A program made the position numbers and the translations under genes. The notes under the pieces are model-generated. The model ran no database searches, was not told where the DNA came from, and worked only from the letters and a program-made list of their open reading frames with translations. Below, one piece after another: positions 54,275 to 63,844 of a stretch of DNA of 64,000 nucleotides. Each line of letters opens with the position of its first letter. The stretch's first letter is position 1. Source of the DNA: Devosia pacifica (GTDB lineage Bacteria; Pseudomonadota; Alphaproteobacteria; Rhizobiales; Devosiaceae); NCBI RefSeq assembly GCF_014652635.1, contig NZ_BMZE01000003.1, positions 563,268 through 627,267 of the forward strand, written 5' to 3'.

Positions 54275-56011
54275 TCAGCGGTTCAGCCAAACGTTGGTCC
54301 AGTCGCCATTGCCGCCGGCGGCATATGGCAGGAAGTTCTCCACGCGATCACCGTGGTAGAGGACCGTGGTCTGCGAAATCAGCGGGACGGTCGGCGGATC
54401 GGCCATCACGATCTCGTCCACCTGGTTCCAGAGCTTTTCGGCCTCGGCGAGGTCGGTGGTGCTCAGCGCCTGGTCGGCGATCTCGTTGGCTTCCTCGTTG
54501 TTGTAATCCGAGAAATTGAAGGTGCCGTGCGTGCCGTCATAGGTATATTGCGGCTGGAAGATCGAGCGCGCAGCACCACCCGGCCAATCCGGCGACCAAC
54601 CTGATGGCACCAGATCCCACACGCCATTGAGGGCGTTGTCGAAATTGGTGATCAGGCGCGGGTAGAAGTCGGAAGCCGGGGTTGGAACGAGCTCGATATC
54701 GAAGCCGGCTTCTTCAAGACTCGCCTGCAGCACCTGGGCTTCGGCCGCACCATTGCCGGCATTGCGGAATGGCATCTTGAGGGAGAGACCGTCCGGATAA
54801 CCTGCCTCTGCCAGAAGTTCGCGGGCACGCTCCGGGTCGCCCTGATTGTCAGGGGTCGGGTAGGGATCGAACTCGTGATGGCCAAGAATACCGAGCGGGA
54901 AGATGCCGTTTAGCGGCGTTGCGAATTCCGGCCCACCAACCTGTTGGACGACAGCTGCCTTATCAACGGCATAGTTCAGCGCCTGGCGCACCAGCGGGTC
55001 GCGTAGAGCGCCGTCGTTGTTCTCGGAAACGGTGTTGATCCAGATCATGCGCGATGCGCCTTCCGCGAGCGTCGAGATCTTCTCGTCGCCCTGCATGCTG
55101 AGCATCTGCACAGTCACAGGCGGCACGTTGATGTCATAGAGCATATCGCCGTCACCCGACTGCAGCTGCTGCATTGCAGCATCGGGCTGAACGCCGGCGA
55201 TGATTTCAATGCTGTCGACATAGGCGTTGCGCAGCGGGTCGCTCTCGGCCTCCCATGCGGGGTTGCGCGTCAAGGTGACCTGCGTGTCCGGAACATAGGA
55301 CTCGATGGTGTAAGGGCCATTCGAGATGTAGTTGTCGCGGTATTCCGGACTATCCGGGAGGTAGTCGAGCACCTCGACCGGCGCCGGTGTCGTGACCGGC
55401 AGCGTCAACAGGTAGATAAAGTCGTTTGCAGCATAGTTGAGGCGGAAAACAACAGTGTCGTCGGACGGCGTCTCGATACCTTCGATGTCGGTGTCTTCGA
55501 TGTAGCTCTTCATCGCCTCGACGGTCGGCTCGACCTCGGCGAAACCAGCGCAGTAATCAGCGAAGCCGACAATCAGATCCTCGAAATAGGCAACGGCCGG
55601 TGCCGCGATGAACGGGTTGCACAGCCGCTTGAAGCCGCGCTCGACATCGTCGGCGACAATCTGGCGCGGCCCGTCTGGCGCGTCCCAGTTCGCCCCTTCA
55701 CGCAGGGTGAAGGTATAGGTCAGGCCATCATCGGTAGCTGTCGGGACCGTCTCGGCAAGGTCAGCCTGTGGGGCGATCTGCTCCTGCGGGTCCTCGGAGG
55801 CGGCAAAGTTGATGAGCTGGCGCGTCGTTGCGCGGAAAAAGCTTCCGGTATCTGCCGTGGCTGGCGGCACGGTGTCGAACCGATCGACTTCCGCAGTGCC
55901 CAAGACACGCAGTGTGCCGCCGGTCTGCGCGTCTTGCGCAAATGTGCCGGTCGAACTCATCAAGGCAAGCGTCAATCCCCCGAACGCCAGGGTGGCTATA
56001 CGATTTCTCAT
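54275..56011 (-). CDS. Dipeptide-type ABC transporter substrate-binding protein (family 5)
   Basis: A 578-residue periplasmic protein with a signal peptide (MRNRIATLAFGGLTLALMSS, cut near TFAQD). The family 5 pattern is clear (GLTYTFTLREGANWDAPDG, DPLVRQALNYAVDKAAV). ATG 56011 is fixed by AAAGGGA upstream. It would bind peptides or peptide-like compounds. It is the first gene of the operon, divergent from the amidohydrolase. Confidence 0.92.
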   Translation of the reverse strand: MRNRIATLAFGGLTLALMSSTGTFAQDAQTGGTLRVLGTAEVDRFDTVPPATADTGSFFRATTRQLINFAASEDPQEQIAPQADLAETVPTATDDGLTYTFTLREGANWDAPDGPRQIVADDVERGFKRLCNPFIAAPAVAYFEDLIVGFADYCAGFAEVEPTVEAMKSYIEDTDIEGIETPSDDTVVFRLNYAANDFIYLLTLPVTTPAPVEVLDYLPDSPEYRDNYISNGPYTIESYVPDTQVTLTRNPAWEAESDPLRNAYVDSIEIIAGVQPDAAMQQLQSGDGDMLYDINVPPVTVQMLSMQGDEKISTLAEGASRMIWINTVSENNDGALRDPLVRQALNYAVDKAAVVQQVGGPEFATPLNGIFPLGILGHHEFDPYPTPDNQGDPERARELLAEAGYPDGLSLKMPFRNAGNGAAEAQVLQASLEEAGFDIELVPTPASDFYPRLITNFDNALNGVWDLVPSGWSPDWPGGAARSIFQPQYTYDGTHGTFNFSDYNNEEANEIADQALSTTDLAEAEKLWNQVDEIVMADPPTVPLISQTTVLYHGDRVENFLPYAAGGNGDWTNVWLNR

Positions 56012-56100
56012 TGTGTCCCTTTCTGCCGGATCGGCAGTTCTCTCCAGACGGTGATGCCCGAATATCCCCTCGCTGCACCCGCTCGCCGAAGGCCTGAGCA

Positions 56101-56110
56101 TTTGATCAAA
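56101..56110. promoter_or_regulatory. TTTGATCAAA palindrome A (importer side)
   Basis: A perfect 10-bp palindrome 90 bp upstream of the binding-protein start. An identical copy lies at 56193-56202. The pair probably forms the operators of one regulator in the divergent gap, perhaps the GntR protein at 47086. Confidence 0.6.
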
Positions 56111-56192
56111 CCGCTCGGATACTAGAAGTGGCTAACGCGCAATGTCAACGCCATTGCCCACAGATTCAGCAGCATAGGGTAGTTTGTGATTT

Positions 56193-56202
56193 TTTGATCA
56201 AA
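56193..56202. promoter_or_regulatory. TTTGATCAAA palindrome B (amidohydrolase side)
   Basis: The second perfect copy, 95 bp upstream of the amidohydrolase start at 56297; the flanks differ from copy A beyond the shared following C. Confidence 0.6.
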
Positions 56203-56296
56203 CGGACTTTACAGGCATGTCCGATGCCTACACAGTACCGAAAATTGTTAGGCCGCCCGCGGCCCCTATATGCCTGCACGGCTGGAGGAAAACCCA

Positions 56297-57541
56297 ATGG
56301 CAGCGATTGCTTTCACCAATGCGAGTGTCTTTGACGGCAAGCAGGACGAGGCCGTTCCGGGCATGAATGTGCTGGTTGTCGACGGTCGTATCGAGGCCGT
56401 TACCGACCAACCAATCACCGGGGATTCCATCACCGAATACGACGTTGGTGGCCGCACCCTGATGCCGGGTCTGATCGATGCTCATGCGCATGTTTTCGCT
56501 ATCAACCTTGTTGAAGAGCACAACCGCAACATTGCGCTGACCGAGATGACGGCGCGGGCCGTGCCGCGCATCCGCAAGATGCTCGATCGCGGCTTCACCA
56601 GCGTGCGCGATGTGGCCGGCGGCGATGTGGGGATCCGTAATGCCATTGAGCAAGGCTATATCCCGGGGCCCAGGCTGTTTGTCGGCGGTCCGGCGCTGAG
56701 CCAGATCGGCGGGCATGGCGACCACCGCAGCACGACCGACGAACGGCTCGATATCGATCTCAACGCAAGCGCCTTCAACTTCACCTGCCGCATCGTTGAC
56801 GGCGTCGAGACCATTCGCAGCGTCGTGCGTAACGAGCTGCGCAAGGGCGTCGACCACATCAAGGTTCTGGCCTCTGGCGGCGTCGGTTCGCCCAATGACG
56901 CGATCGAAGTGCCACAGTTCTCGGAAGAAGAGATCCGCACAGTGGTCGAGGAAGCGGCAGTTCGCGGCAAGTATGTCTGTGCGCACGCCTATGAAAGCGC
57001 AGCGATCGCCCATTCCATCCGTGCCGGCGTTCGCACCATCGAGCACGCCAACCTGATCAACAGCGAAACCGCCGCCATGGTCGCCGCGGCGAATGCTTTC
57101 GTGGTGCCGACTCTCGTCGCCTACGAGGTCACGGCACAGCACGGCGAACGCCTCGGGTTGTCGCCGTATGTCATGCAAAAGCTCAACATGGTCAACGATT
57201 CCGGCATTGTCATGCTGGGCCTGTGCGAAGAGGCCGGCGTTCAACTCGGCTTTGGCACCGACCTGATGGGCGACATGGAATATGCCCAGTTGCAGGAACT
57301 GACTATTCGCGCCCGGGTGCAGCGTCCGGTCGACGTTCTGAAATCGGCGACATCGGTCAATGCAGAAATCGTGCAGTGTTCCGGTGAGCTTGGCGTGATC
57401 GCCGAGGGTGCCATCGCCGACATTCTCATCGTCGATGGGGATCCACTCAAGGACATCTCGGTGCTGACCGATCCCGACAAGAACCTGCGCATGATCATGA
57501 AAGCAGGCGAAATCTACAAGACCGACCTCAGCCCACGCTGA
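56297..57541 (+). CDS. Amidohydrolase-superfamily enzyme (Xaa-Pro dipeptidase/imidazolonepropionase-like)
   Basis: A 414-residue metal hydrolase. Metal ligands are His63-x-His65 (IDAHAHVF), a Lys in HIKVLASGG that is carbamylated in relatives, His in CAHAYE and IEHANL, and Asp in FGTDLMG. GGAGG upstream supports ATG 56297 over 56270. Close relatives hydrolyse N-acyl or X-Pro dipeptides. Divergent to a dipeptide importer, it may process the imported compound. There is no signal peptide, so it is cytoplasmic. Confidence 0.85.
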   Translation: MAAIAFTNASVFDGKQDEAVPGMNVLVVDGRIEAVTDQPITGDSITEYDVGGRTLMPGLIDAHAHVFAINLVEEHNRNIALTEMTARAVPRIRKMLDRGFTSVRDVAGGDVGIRNAIEQGYIPGPRLFVGGPALSQIGGHGDHRSTTDERLDIDLNASAFNFTCRIVDGVETIRSVVRNELRKGVDHIKVLASGGVGSPNDAIEVPQFSEEEIRTVVEEAAVRGKYVCAHAYESAAIAHSIRAGVRTIEHANLINSETAAMVAAANAFVVPTLVAYEVTAQHGERLGLSPYVMQKLNMVNDSGIVMLGLCEEAGVQLGFGTDLMGDMEYAQLQELTIRARVQRPVDVLKSATSVNAEIVQCSGELGVIAEGAIADILIVDGDPLKDISVLTDPDKNLRMIMKAGEIYKTDLSPR

Positions 57542-57584
57542 ACCGTCGCGCCTCCCGTTCCATCAGCCTTCAGCCGAGCCGATC

Positions 57585-59654
57585 ATGTCGTCCAGTTCAT
57601 CCGATAGCCTGACCTTCGAAACGCTGTATAGCGAGCCCAGCATTATCGGCACCCTGCCGATCGGTGCGCGCTGGTCTGCCGACAGCAAATCGCTCGCGTT
57701 CCTGTGGAACGATGAAGGCCACACCTTCCGCGATATCTGGGTCTGGGCGCGCGACACTGCCAAGCCGACGCGGCGCACCACACTCGGTGAGGGCAGGACC
57801 AGTGGCGAACTGGCCGGCATCAGCGAGCTGGCCGTGTTGTCGTCCGGCGACATTGCGTTCGTACTTGCAGGCCAGCTCTATTTGAGCCACGCCGATGGCA
57901 CGATCGAGCCGTTGGCAATGGGGATCAGCGGTGTTCACGGGCTTGCGGCATCTCCGACCGGCGATCGCCTGGCCTTTCTTAGCGGCACGTCGCTGATCGT
58001 GACCCAAGCGTCGATCTCGGCGCTGCCGAACCGGCTTGTCGCCAGTGCGGGGTTTGTCGGTGTCGAATCCTTTCAATGGTCAAAAACCGGGGACGAAATC
58101 GTCTTCGTCGAGGCCGACGACACCAATACCCGCAAGATCGAGATCGCCTACGATGCGCATGGCGAGGCCCGCAGAGACCGCTTCACCCGCGCGTTTCCGG
58201 GCGATCTGCTGACGCGCCGCCGGGTGGGCATCGTCGGCGTCGACGGTGGTTCGGTACGCTGGTTCGAGCGTCCGGACGCAGAAGACGCCATCTGGGATTA
58301 CGGGCTCTCAGCCGATGGCAAGGCGCTGTTCATCAGCAGCAGCGATCTGTCGATCAAGACTCATACGATCTTCATGTACGATGCGCTGACTGGTGCTCGT
58401 ACCGTGTTCTACACCGCACATGATCCGATCAAGATCCGCCCCGACTGGCAGGTTCGGTTCGCCCCCGACGGGCGTGGCCTGATCGTTCTTTCCGATCCTG
58501 ATGGCTTCAATCATCTGCATCGTCTCGCTGGCGAGGGCGCTCCCCTCGAGCCGCTGACGTCCGGTCCCTGGGAGATCGCTGAGTTCACTCTGGATGCCGA
58601 AAATGGCCGCATCTATTTCATTGCCAACGAGGCGCATCCCGCCGAGCGCCATGTCTACACAGTGCCTCTCACGGGCGGCGACGTCTCGCGGCTGACCGGT
58701 CCTGCCGGCATTCATGTGCCGACCTACGCGCCTGATTTCAGTGCGTTTATCGATCTGTTCAGCGATGACATGACGCCGCCTGAACTGTTCATCCATCCAA
58801 CTGCGGGCGATGAGGGCGCGACGCAGATAACGCACTCGCCGCTGCCGGCTTTTGCCGAAAGGCATTGGGCCGAGGTGCGCTACATCCCATTCAAGAGCCA
58901 TGTCGACGGCGCCGAACTGATGGCCCGCGTGATGCTGCCGCACGGGTTCGAGACCAACGGCACCTACCCGATGGTGGTCGGGTCTGTATATTCCGATGGT
59001 CTGTTGAACCAGTGGGGCGGCCGCGCCGCGCATCCGAGCTGGGGGATCGACCAGTATCTTGCCTCGCGCGGCTTCGTTGTCGTCAGCCCTGAAATCCGCG
59101 GCAGCTTCGGGCGCGGGCGCGAGTGGAACCGGCCAATGCTCAACAGCTACGGCACGCAGGACATCGAGGATATCGCTGACTGCGTCAAAACGCTGACCGA
59201 TCTTGGCTATGCTGATCCGGCGCGCGTGGGCCTTTGGGGATCAAGCTATGGCGGACTGATGACCTTGATGTCGCTGTTCAAGAAGCCCGGCTTTTATGCT
59301 GCAGGCTTTGCCGGGGCGCCCGCCACCAATGTCTGGCACGCCTACCCGGAACAGGGTTGGATCATGGGCCTGACCGAAGGCGAGGATTTCATAGAGCGCT
59401 ACACCGCCCAGTCCGCACTGTTTCACTCTGAGGGCCTCTCAGACGCCCTGACCATCCTTCACGGCACCAAGGACGAAGTCGTGCTTTACGCCGACACCAT
59501 GGCTCTGGTGGAAAAGCTGATCGCGCAAGGCAAGACCTTCGAACTTGTCTCCTTGCCCGGGACAGGCCACGCTTGGGCCAAGCAGGACCGCACCCTTACG
59601 CGCTTCGCCTACGGCAAGCTGGCCGCGTTTTTTGAGAGAGAACTGAAAGCCTAG
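57585..59654 (+). CDS. S9-family prolyl oligopeptidase
   Basis: A 689-residue serine peptidase: an N-terminal seven-bladed propeller (about 1-420) and a C-terminal alpha/beta hydrolase domain with Ser554 (LWGSSYGGLM), Asp630 (HGTKDEVV) and His662 (GTGHAWAK). Relatives cleave short peptides after Pro or Ala (acylaminoacyl-peptidase/DPP types). It lacks a signal peptide. It is 44 bp after the amidohydrolase gene and probably on its transcript. Confidence 0.92.
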   Translation: MSSSSSDSLTFETLYSEPSIIGTLPIGARWSADSKSLAFLWNDEGHTFRDIWVWARDTAKPTRRTTLGEGRTSGELAGISELAVLSSGDIAFVLAGQLYLSHADGTIEPLAMGISGVHGLAASPTGDRLAFLSGTSLIVTQASISALPNRLVASAGFVGVESFQWSKTGDEIVFVEADDTNTRKIEIAYDAHGEARRDRFTRAFPGDLLTRRRVGIVGVDGGSVRWFERPDAEDAIWDYGLSADGKALFISSSDLSIKTHTIFMYDALTGARTVFYTAHDPIKIRPDWQVRFAPDGRGLIVLSDPDGFNHLHRLAGEGAPLEPLTSGPWEIAEFTLDAENGRIYFIANEAHPAERHVYTVPLTGGDVSRLTGPAGIHVPTYAPDFSAFIDLFSDDMTPPELFIHPTAGDEGATQITHSPLPAFAERHWAEVRYIPFKSHVDGAELMARVMLPHGFETNGTYPMVVGSVYSDGLLNQWGGRAAHPSWGIDQYLASRGFVVVSPEIRGSFGRGREWNRPMLNSYGTQDIEDIADCVKTLTDLGYADPARVGLWGSSYGGLMTLMSLFKKPGFYAAGFAGAPATNVWHAYPEQGWIMGLTEGEDFIERYTAQSALFHSEGLSDALTILHGTKDEVVLYADTMALVEKLIAQGKTFELVSLPGTGHAWAKQDRTLTRFAYGKLAAFFERELKA

Positions 59655-59661
59655 AGCCATG

Positions 59662-59711
59662 GCGGTTAGCGGCGGTGCCTGCCGCTAACCGCAGTTCAAA
59701 CGAGGTTTTTT
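59662..59711. terminator. Intrinsic terminator between convergent genes
   Basis: A perfect 12-bp stem (GCGGTTAGCGGC / GCCGCTAACCGC) with a 7-base loop ends at 59692; a TTTTTTT run lies 12 bases on. It separates the S9 peptidase from the convergent dabA gene. Confidence 0.75.
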
Positions 59712-59750
59712 TCGGGCTGCCGCCACCTGGCACTCAACGCTAACTTGTCC

Positions 59751-62162
59751 TCATGCTGCCTTCTCCACGGCGTCTGTGCGGTCGCCGAACTCAACGGATG
59801 CCCAGGTGAGATTGCCGGCATATCGCCGGGTTAGCGCGCCAGTCTCATCGAGAGCAAACAAGTGCAACCAGCGATTGTCGAACAGCGCACGCACTGCCTC
59901 GTGCCGCTCGAGAATTGCGCTCATTGCAGAACATGGCGCCTCAATGCAGACCGACAGGCGAACGGGCTCATGCGTGGTCTTGGCCCCGTCATGAACGGAT
60001 TGCCAAGGCAATCCCGATCTGAGCAGGCCACCATTGCCTTCCAGCACCCCAATGCCGCCGGTCACATTGTGCAAGAGCTTGTTGCCGGCACCGAACACTG
60101 TCGGCATCACTGTGGACCCATAATATTGCAGGCTAATCCAGCTCGCGACGACCACCGGAGCGGTCATGATGAGTTCGAGGACGCGATAGTCGTTCTCTTC
60201 GTCCTGCCTGAAATCGTAGTCGTGGAGGAACGCGGTACCATCGAGTGAGCGGCCTGCAGTGCGGCTTCTTGGCGCCGCGATGAATGCCCTGCAGCCGGCC
60301 AAAGCCCACTCAGGGCGCACTTCCGCCCAGTTCCGAGAGCGCGGGGCCACGTCATCTGCCCGCTTTGCACCCGGCAAACGCAAGGCCCTTTCGGCCCTCG
60401 CGAGAGCGCCTGCGGTGCCGAGCCAGCTCTTGATTCTTGATAGATCGGGCTTTGCGATATCGCCTGGGATATCATCTTCAAACAGTGTGATGGCGTCGGT
60501 CGTGGTATTGTGTAGAGCAGCCACAAACACCGTGTCGGTATCGATCGTGATGCCACGCTCGCCAAGCCCTTTGCGGACCGCCGGCTCGTTCAGCAGACTT
60601 GCCAGCAAGCGCACGTTCACGTCGCCCGCATAGCCACCGCAGGCGCCGCAATGCAGGCCGCTTTCATACGGGTTGTTGACGACGGTGGCGCCGTGCCCGG
60701 CAAGAAGAACCACCGGCGCAAAACCGGACATGAGGGACATGGCACGCAGGACATTTTCCGCAGCGCTGATCTTGGCTTCTGGTGCAAGCGGTGGGTCGAA
60801 CACCGGCATCGGATCCTGGCTTTGAGCAGAATGTGTAAACCCGAGCGCATCGCGCACCAGCTTGCCGGCGTAGACCGGCCCCATCGACTCGACGAAGGCG
60901 AACGACGAGACTGCAGCGAGCTTGAACCGGCCCCAAGCCCTTTTTGCCCTCGCGCTATATCGAGCAGCGAGATCAGTGGGGGCTCCGCTGGTCTTGGACG
61001 AGTAGGCTGGATTCAGCAGGACCGGAAGCCGGTGCTCATCGACATCCGATGCGTAGCGGCGATGGTTTGTCGCCATGCCGAAAAAGCCAGCAAAGCCGAG
61101 CGTACTGATGTTGGGGGCGACCGATTCGAGCGACCGCCGGAACACCTCGGAGCGCACGTCGATGCAAAAGGCGGCGTGTAGCGCAGGCCGATCGTTTGAG
61201 TCGGTTGGCGCAGGAGCGGCGAGCACAGCCGCAAGCTTGTGCTGACGCGCAATCTCGAAAGCATCATGCAGAATGGAATCGATAAGAGCGGACCGACTAA
61301 TTGAGACAGGTGCCTCATGCGCTGCGCAGGTGGCCGCCCACCGTGTGGTGATTTCGTCCTCGAATTGCCGGTATGGCGCTTCTTCCCACAGCAGCCTGAT
61401 AGCCAGGAGATCCACAATCGTGCTGTCCTCGGTGCCGCCAAGCTCTGCCCGCCAAAGCTTGAAGCGGGCATACTGACCCCAGCCCGCCAGCGAGAATAGA
61501 AGCTGGTGAAAATAACTCGGTAACGCCTCTTCACTTAGCCCGAGGCGCGCGCACGAGGCAGCAATGGATTCGGCAGCGGTGGATGGAGCACCGGCGATGA
61601 AGGACCCGAAGCCCTTGAGGCCCAAAAGCTCCGGCGTCAGATCATGAGATGCATAGGCGCAATACGCTGCAAATGCGCTTTTGTTTTTTGGAGCGGCCCA
61701 GAGCGCCTGGCCTTCATCGAAATAGCCACCGGCCCAAACTCCGAACCGCTCAGCCATCAGACCGGGCCAATCCGAAGCGCTGACCTCTGCGGCCAATTCG
61801 GCGATAGTGGGCAGCGCGTCCGGATGCTGTGCAGGCTTGGCAGCTTCGGCGAGAAGCGCATCAGGCGTATCTGGCTTTCGCCGATCCCGGCAGTCTTGCA
61901 AAGCCGCAGCAAGATCCTTCGGTGTGATCTCTCCCCTCTTGAGGTGATCGAGATAAAACTGGCGATCCATGAAGACGCTGGAGCCGCTGATCCGGGACAA
62001 GACCGCGTTGGTCTCGCTCAGGCTTTGCCTGGTGTGACCGAGAAACGGATTGACCGCAACGAACGAGGAGAGAGGCCAAAGAGGCGCGATCCGCTGCACG
62101 GCTTCATCAACCGCCTGCTGCAGGACGTGCCGGGAAATGGTGTGTGTCTTCGTCATGGTCAT
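59751..62162 (-). CDS. dabA: Inorganic-carbon transporter subunit DabA (DUF2309/UPF0753)
   Basis: An 803-residue protein of the DabA family, a beta-carbonic-anhydrase-like subunit of a proton-driven bicarbonate-accumulation complex. The zinc-site residues are Cys333-x-Asp335 (FCIDVRSE), His490 (LAGHGATV) and Cys505 (LHCGACGG); the His-Cys spacing of 15 matches the characterised DabA. The start at ATG 62162 overlaps the dabB stop (ATGA); the frame upstream is antisense-like. DabA needs DabB for activity. Confidence 0.95.
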   Translation of the reverse strand: MTMTKTHTISRHVLQQAVDEAVQRIAPLWPLSSFVAVNPFLGHTRQSLSETNAVLSRISGSSVFMDRQFYLDHLKRGEITPKDLAAALQDCRDRRKPDTPDALLAEAAKPAQHPDALPTIAELAAEVSASDWPGLMAERFGVWAGGYFDEGQALWAAPKNKSAFAAYCAYASHDLTPELLGLKGFGSFIAGAPSTAAESIAASCARLGLSEEALPSYFHQLLFSLAGWGQYARFKLWRAELGGTEDSTIVDLLAIRLLWEEAPYRQFEDEITTRWAATCAAHEAPVSISRSALIDSILHDAFEIARQHKLAAVLAAPAPTDSNDRPALHAAFCIDVRSEVFRRSLESVAPNISTLGFAGFFGMATNHRRYASDVDEHRLPVLLNPAYSSKTSGAPTDLAARYSARAKRAWGRFKLAAVSSFAFVESMGPVYAGKLVRDALGFTHSAQSQDPMPVFDPPLAPEAKISAAENVLRAMSLMSGFAPVVLLAGHGATVVNNPYESGLHCGACGGYAGDVNVRLLASLLNEPAVRKGLGERGITIDTDTVFVAALHNTTTDAITLFEDDIPGDIAKPDLSRIKSWLGTAGALARAERALRLPGAKRADDVAPRSRNWAEVRPEWALAGCRAFIAAPRSRTAGRSLDGTAFLHDYDFRQDEENDYRVLELIMTAPVVVASWISLQYYGSTVMPTVFGAGNKLLHNVTGGIGVLEGNGGLLRSGLPWQSVHDGAKTTHEPVRLSVCIEAPCSAMSAILERHEAVRALFDNRWLHLFALDETGALTRRYAGNLTWASVEFGDRTDAVEKAA

Positions 62163-63739
62163 TGGGCTTTCGTCGATGCGTGCGGGGTGGAGCCGAGCGA
62201 CCAGTTGCCGACCAGCCGATCGAAAAGAGCGTTCGCGTAGAGCCCGTTCTGGAGATGAACACGCAGCCCGGTTGCTGCCGGGTGCGCGGACCAGTGCGGG
62301 AACAGTGCTTGTGCAAACGAGACAAGGCCAAAGCTGAGCACGGTGAGCACCAGAAGAACCCACTCCAGAGCGCCAGGCGAAGGCGTATCGGGAAGCATCG
62401 TGCCGGTGAGCCATTCCGCACCTTTGTGAAGCATGAAATAGCTCACTGACACGGCAAGCGCATAAAGGCTTGTGCGCAGGGTAAGGGCTCGCGGCGCCGC
62501 ATCAGCCAGCCCTTGCGCGAGGAGATAGGCAACACCGAAAATGAGGATCGTCCCTAACGCGGCCGATTGAACGCTGGTGCTTGCGAACCCGAAGACCAGT
62601 GCGATCACGCCGTAGATGATCAGCGCAAGCACGAAAGCGCGCGCAACAGCGCCAACGCTTGGCACAGCGATCGGGCCGGGCCGGCGGATCGCCGCCACCA
62701 GATTGACGGTACTTCCGGAGGCGAGAAACGCGTGCGCCTTGTAGAGTGAATGTGCCACGATGTGCAGTAGGGCCAGAGGGAAGAGGGCCAGGCCGCATTG
62801 CATGATCATGAAGCCCATCTGTGCAATCGTTGACCAGGCAAGGGAGGTCTTGACCGACGATTGGCTGAGCATGGCGAGGCTGGCAAAAAGCGCCGAAAAT
62901 CCGCCGATCATGACCAAACCCGCAAGAATGCCTGGCGCGAGCAGCATCAGATCTGCAAAGCGTATGAGCAGGAAGCCCCCGGCATTGATCACGCCTGCAT
63001 GGAGCAGCGCCGAGACCGGCGTCGGTGTTTCCATCACCTCTGTCAGCCAGCCATGGGTCGGGAACTGTGCCGATTTGAGAATGGCCGCAATTGCCATCAG
63101 AGCAGCGGCGATACTCGCACCACCTGGCGCAATGCCTGACCGTGCGGCGTCATTGATGGCGGCAATATCGGCAGTGCCGTAGCCGACCGCCAGCGCAACA
63201 ACCGCACCGACCAGCGCAGCATCGCCGAGCCGCGCCGTCAGAAACTTTTTGCGCGCCGCGCGCCGTGCGCCGGGCCGGTCCCGATAGAACAGCAGGAGCT
63301 GATGAAGGGCGAGGCTGGTGCCGACCCATGCCACGACCAGGTGCACAAGATTGCCGGCCTGGACCAAGAGCACGACTGATGCGAGCGTTGCGCACATCCA
63401 GCCCAAGAACACCGGACGCCCCGGCTCGCCGGAGAGATAAGTGCCGGCGAAGCGCAAGACGATCCAACCGACAAACGAGACGAGGCCAAGCATTACCGCA
63501 CTCAGGACGTCAAGCCTCGAGGAGAACCCGAAGCCGGCAAGGCCGAGAACAGAACTGGTTCCCGGTCCTGCGGATGCCAGCAGGGCTGCGGCGACGCATG
63601 ACGCGGCGAAAGCGGCAAGACCGGCCGCTTCTGCCACCGCTCCGACCAAATGCTGCTGGCGAGAGCCGATTAGGCCGCAATAGAGAGCGGCGAGAGCGAA
63701 CAGCGCCGGCGCTAACAAGGGTAGGACATAGATACTCAC
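62159..63739 (-). CDS. dabB: Inorganic-carbon transporter subunit DabB (NuoL/MrpA-like)
   Basis: A 526-residue membrane protein with about 14 spans from the proton-translocating NuoL/antiporter family (VETPTPVSALLHAGVINAG is the core loop; here MET replaces VE). It is too short and isolated for a complex I or Mrp subunit, and its gene overlaps dabA. It supplies cation-driven coupling for bicarbonate uptake. The start is taken at GTG 63739 (MSIYVLPLLAPAL); a TTG at 63799 opens the frame but lacks a ribosome site. Confidence 0.92.
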   Translation of the reverse strand: MSIYVLPLLAPALFALAALYCGLIGSRQQHLVGAVAEAAGLAAFAASCVAAALLASAGPGTSSVLGLAGFGFSSRLDVLSAVMLGLVSFVGWIVLRFAGTYLSGEPGRPVFLGWMCATLASVVLLVQAGNLVHLVVAWVGTSLALHQLLLFYRDRPGARRAARKKFLTARLGDAALVGAVVALAVGYGTADIAAINDAARSGIAPGGASIAAALMAIAAILKSAQFPTHGWLTEVMETPTPVSALLHAGVINAGGFLLIRFADLMLLAPGILAGLVMIGGFSALFASLAMLSQSSVKTSLAWSTIAQMGFMIMQCGLALFPLALLHIVAHSLYKAHAFLASGSTVNLVAAIRRPGPIAVPSVGAVARAFVLALIIYGVIALVFGFASTSVQSAALGTILIFGVAYLLAQGLADAAPRALTLRTSLYALAVSVSYFMLHKGAEWLTGTMLPDTPSPGALEWVLLVLTVLSFGLVSFAQALFPHWSAHPAATGLRVHLQNGLYANALFDRLVGNWSLGSTPHASTKAQ

Positions 63740-63808
63740 GATAGCGGCTTTCTTTGATATTGACGTCAAGCCAGGTTCTACGATCACCTTTGCCAGCAAT
63801 AAAATTCA

Positions 63809-63836
63809 TTGTTTGATCGCTAACGTTCTCTATAAT
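63809..63836 (+). promoter_or_regulatory. Sigma-70-type promoter of the LysR gene
   Basis: TTGTTT at 63809-63814 and TATAAT at 63831-63836 are separated by 16 bp. Transcription would begin about 63842, within a few bases of ATG 63845, so the message may be leaderless. An imperfect dyad (GTTTGAT at 63811, ATCGAAC at 63835) overlaps it and could be a LysR site. Confidence 0.5.
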
Positions 63837-63844
63837 CGAACGAA

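Noticed and set aside
56228..57244. Minus-strand open frame opposite the amidohydrolase
   Set aside because: The plus-strand reading has complete metal motifs; the minus frame has none.
62159..63739. NADH dehydrogenase subunit nuoL or Mrp antiporter subunit
   Set aside because: No other nuo or mrp genes; it overlaps dabA, the known partner of this NuoL-like type.
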